A stretch of DNA of 32,596 bases from Myxococcales bacterium. GTDB lineage: Bacteria > Myxococcota_A > UBA9160 > SMWR01. A program made the translations under genes and the position numbers. Below, in pieces: positions 30,988-32,596 of this stretch (position 1 is the stretch's first letter; each line of letters opens with the position of its first letter). The notes under the pieces were generated by a model. It ran no database searches and was not told the DNA's origin. It worked only from the letters and a program-made list of their open reading frames with translations. The stretch is from the NCBI GenBank assembly GCA_013215605.1, contig JABSQW010000104.1:5646-38241 (forward strand), in the 5' to 3' direction.

Positions 30988-31713
30988 CTAGCGGATACGT
31001 CGCGCCAGCCAGAGCGCTCGGCGCTTGCCGGTCAGCGGTACCTGGTAGCGGATTGGGGCGATGGGTTCGAAGTCCGGGGAGACCGTGAATTCGCGCCACG
31101 GATCCGAAAGGGCGAGCATCGCGTAGCCCCCGACTTCCACCCAGTCGCGCAGCCACCCGAGTGCGACTCCCGGATCTGCGAGCGCCTGCGCGATCGCTCC
31201 AGCGTACGGGGTCGCGGGGGCGGTGCCCGATCGGCCCCGCAGTGCCCGGACGTTCCCCACCGCGAGATCGCGGATTGCGGCTTTTTGGAAGTGGTGGCGC
31301 CGCTCGCGGGGTTCGAGGAGCGTGACCCGGCAGCTGGGGCGCAGCAGCGCCACGGGCAAACCCGGAAACCCCGCACCAGACCCCACATCGACGATCGAGG
31401 CGAGCCCGCTGGGCATCGCGCGCTCGACCGCGAGCGCCTCGACGATGAGTCCCTGGACCATCGCCTCCAGGGTCTTGTGACCGGTGAGATGAATGCGCGC
31501 CGACCACGACTCGAGGAGCGCGGCGAGCGCGGCGAGGGAGCCAACGAGGGCCGGCGTGGGTTCGACGCCGAGCTCGGAAAGTGCGGCCTCGAGGATGGGA
31601 GCCGCGCGGGCCACGGAGCTGGGGGGCGAAGGCGGGCTCGGAGGGGCGGTCATGGGGTCATGGGGCCAGGCGAGGTGGAGGAGAGAAACGAGCGTTCCAC
31701 GGGGAACGCTCAT
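30988..31713 (-). CDS. rsmG: 16S rRNA (guanine-527-N7) methyltransferase RsmG
   Basis: 241 residues from the ATG at 31713, 221 from an alternative ATG at 31653. SAM-dependent methyltransferase of 16S rRNA. SAM motif VDVGSGAGFPGLPVAL, then VTLLEPRERRHHFQKAA, and the C-terminal strand region. SWSARIHLTG corresponds to the usual 'kWN-x-x-xNLt' of the N-domain. Neither start has a clear ribosome site; the longer form begins MSVPRGTL, which is a translated parS site, and then runs through a Pro/Ser-rich stretch. Lies between khpB and parA as in many bacteria, but without mnmE or mnmG. Confidence 0.9.
   Translation of the reverse strand: MSVPRGTLVSLLHLAWPHDPMTAPPSPPSPPSSVARAAPILEAALSELGVEPTPALVGSLAALAALLESWSARIHLTGHKTLEAMVQGLIVEALAVERAMPSGLASIVDVGSGAGFPGLPVALLRPSCRVTLLEPRERRHHFQKAAIRDLAVGNVRALRGRSGTAPATPYAGAIAQALADPGVALGWLRDWVEVGGYAMLALSDPWREFTVSPDFEPIAPIRYQVPLTGKRRALWLARRIR
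31693..31708 (-). promoter_or_regulatory. parS-like site 1 (in the 5' end of rsmG)
   Basis: Reverse strand reads CGTTCCCCGTGGAACG, identical to site 2 in the opposite orientation, and 12-13 of 16 positions match the common parS TGTTCCACGTGGAACA form. The dyad extends to AGCGTTCC/GGAACGCT (31691-31710). In the longer rsmG frame it encodes VPRGT. Confidence 0.65.
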
Positions 31714-31732
31714 CCTGCGAGCTACGAGTGGG

Positions 31733-31748
31733 CGTTCCCCGTGGAACG
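31733..31748 (+). promoter_or_regulatory. parS-like site 2
   Basis: CGTTCCCCGTGGAACG, the same 16-mer as site 1, inverted, 24 bases away in the gap between rsmG and khpB. Confidence 0.65.
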
Positions 31749-31758
31749 GTAGACGTGA

Positions 31759-31774
31759 TGTTCCCCGTGGAAGA
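31759..31774 (+). promoter_or_regulatory. parS-like site 3
   Basis: TGTTCCCCGTGGAAGA, sharing the 13-base core GTTCCCCGTGGAA with sites 1 and 2, 10 bases after site 2; right arm less complete. Confidence 0.55.
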
Positions 31775-31787
31775 TCACAGATCGCGA

Positions 31788-32596
31788 TCAGTGGAGCGAG
31801 GACTCCCGGTTCGCTTCCTCGAACTCCGGTGCACCTTCCGGGACGACGACGACCTGGCGATAGCGACCCTCCCCCATGCTCATGGTCGCAACGTCCTCGG
31901 CATCGCGGAGTGCGATGTGGATGAGGCGGCGATCATTCGAGTTCATGGGGTCCAGGGCCACGGCGCGCCCTGTGTCGCGAGCTCGTTGCGCGACGCGTTC
32001 TGCGAGGTTCGAGAGAACTTCCTCTCGGGCCTTGGATTCGCCCTCCATATCGACGACCACGCGAGGTGCGTCGTCGCTCTGGGTCATCGCGCACTGGTTG
32101 GCAAGGAGCTGGAGGGCGTCGATCGATCGGCCATCCCCGCTCGCGAGCACAGATGCCGCGGTACCGCGAACGTCGAAGATGAGGAGATCATCCTCCTCGC
32201 TCTGGGAAACCGTGAAGGGTCCGAGGTTCATCCTCTCGATCACACCCAGCAGAAACGCGCCTGTCTCGTTGAGATCTCCCTGGGGGGTCCCAATAGACGG
32301 CTCCGTGTTGCGCGGCATCTCCTGAACTGGCTCACCGCTTCCCGAATCCCCTCGGCCCCGGCCGCGGTCCCGATCACCGCCGCGGTCCCGATCACCGCCG
32401 CGGTCCCGGTCACCGCCGCGCTCTCGATCGCGCCCGCGGTCCCGGCCGCCACGCTCCCGGCCGCCACGCTCCCGGCCACGCCCGCGGGCTTCCCGGGGCT
32501 CGCGCCCGCGGTCGTCGCCCCCCGAATCGGGAATCCGGCGGTCCGAGCGAGCCGCGACGACCACGGCGCGACCCCCGAGGCCGTAGACGGCCCCCG
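31788..32596 (-). CDS. khpB: RNA-binding protein KhpB (Jag), 5' end outside window
   Basis: The frame is open to the right edge (reading GAVYGLGGRAVVVAARSD at the edge), so the N-terminal Jag domain is cut off; a GTG at 32564 is probably internal. A linker of about 55 residues is built of Arg, Gly, Asp and Glu repeats. Then a KH domain (ETGAFLLGVIERMNLGPFTV to SIDALQLLANQCA) and an R3H domain with its Arg-x3-His in NDRRLIHIALRD. In the KH loop the usual GxxG reads S-G-D-G, so the first glycine is missing. KhpB binds many small and messenger RNAs. Neighbour to rsmG/parAB and usually next to yidC and rnpA near oriC. Confidence 0.88.
   Translation of the reverse strand, partial: GAVYGLGGRAVVVAARSDRRIPDSGGDDRGREPREARGRGRERGGRERGGRDRGRDRERGGDRDRGGDRDRGGDRDRGRGRGDSGSGEPVQEMPRNTEPSIGTPQGDLNETGAFLLGVIERMNLGPFTVSQSEEDDLLIFDVRGTAASVLASGDGRSIDALQLLANQCAMTQSDDAPRVVVDMEGESKAREEVLSNLAERVAQRARDTGRAVALDPMNSNDRRLIHIALRDAEDVATMSMGEGRYRQVVVVPEGAPEFEEANRESSLH
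32362..32415. repeat. 18-bp tandem repeat, three copies, in khpB linker
   Basis: Three adjacent copies of CCGCGGTCCCGATCACCG (third with one change) encode six-residue Asp-Arg-Gly-Gly-Asp-Arg units on the reverse strand. Confidence 0.9.
32444..32473. repeat. 15-bp tandem repeat, two copies, in khpB linker
   Basis: Two perfect copies of GGCCGCCACGCTCCC encode two Gly-Arg-Glu-Arg-Gly units of the same linker. Confidence 0.88.

Overview
High-GC chromosomal segment from a Gram-negative bacterium, most likely a deltaproteobacterial lineage in the broad sense (Myxococcota, Desulfobacterota, Binatota or a relative). The clues are a protein matching the C-terminal domain of the Myxococcus family MXAN_5187, an F1 ATP synthase operon with two separate b-type subunits and no a or c genes, and a parA-parB-bactofilin block joined to it. 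All genes have clear bacterial starts, overlaps and codon phase. I see no insertion sequence, prophage, CRISPR array or toxin-antitoxin pair, so this is mostly core genome, with small accessory touches.

Left part (1-9.5 kb): the start of a 5'-3' exonuclease gene leaving the window; a receiver/AAA/Fis regulator with a degenerate ATPase core; an FAD monooxygenase just downstream of tRNA-Ala(CGC); a universal stress protein convergent with a ferritin-like diiron protein, which is divergent from a TetR regulator across two inverted repeats; a fused PfkB kinase-sugar phosphate isomerase; then enolase followed by a coupled secreted protein.

Middle (9.5-22.2 kb): a vitamin B12-type ABC importer (btuF-btuC-btuD order) joined by GTGA overlaps; a small exported helix-hairpin-helix protein; a polyprenyl diphosphate synthase with a near-leaderless promoter; a biotin operon bioB-bioF-bioD, also joined by GTGA overlaps and preceded by a BirA-type operator; a membrane sulfatase-like hydrolase; an MFS transporter; GlcNAc-6-phosphate deacetylase; and an MXAN_5187-like protein.

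Right part (22.2-32.6 kb), read leftward from the right edge: khpB (jag), a cluster of parS-like sites, rsmG, parA, parB, a bactofilin, then atpF'-atpF-atpH-atpA-atpG-atpD-atpC. This order (jag, rsmG, parA, parB) normally lies close to oriC, so the origin is probably just beyond the right edge. AtpC is short and lacks the C-terminal helical domain.

Most noteworthy: the kinase-isomerase fusion, the parS cluster that runs into the rsmG reading frame, the BirA operator with an overlapping 12-bp leader stem, the regulator lacking its ATPase and sigma-54 motifs, and the repeated use of 4-base start/stop overlaps (eight in this window). I did not find one clear undescribed multi-gene system.
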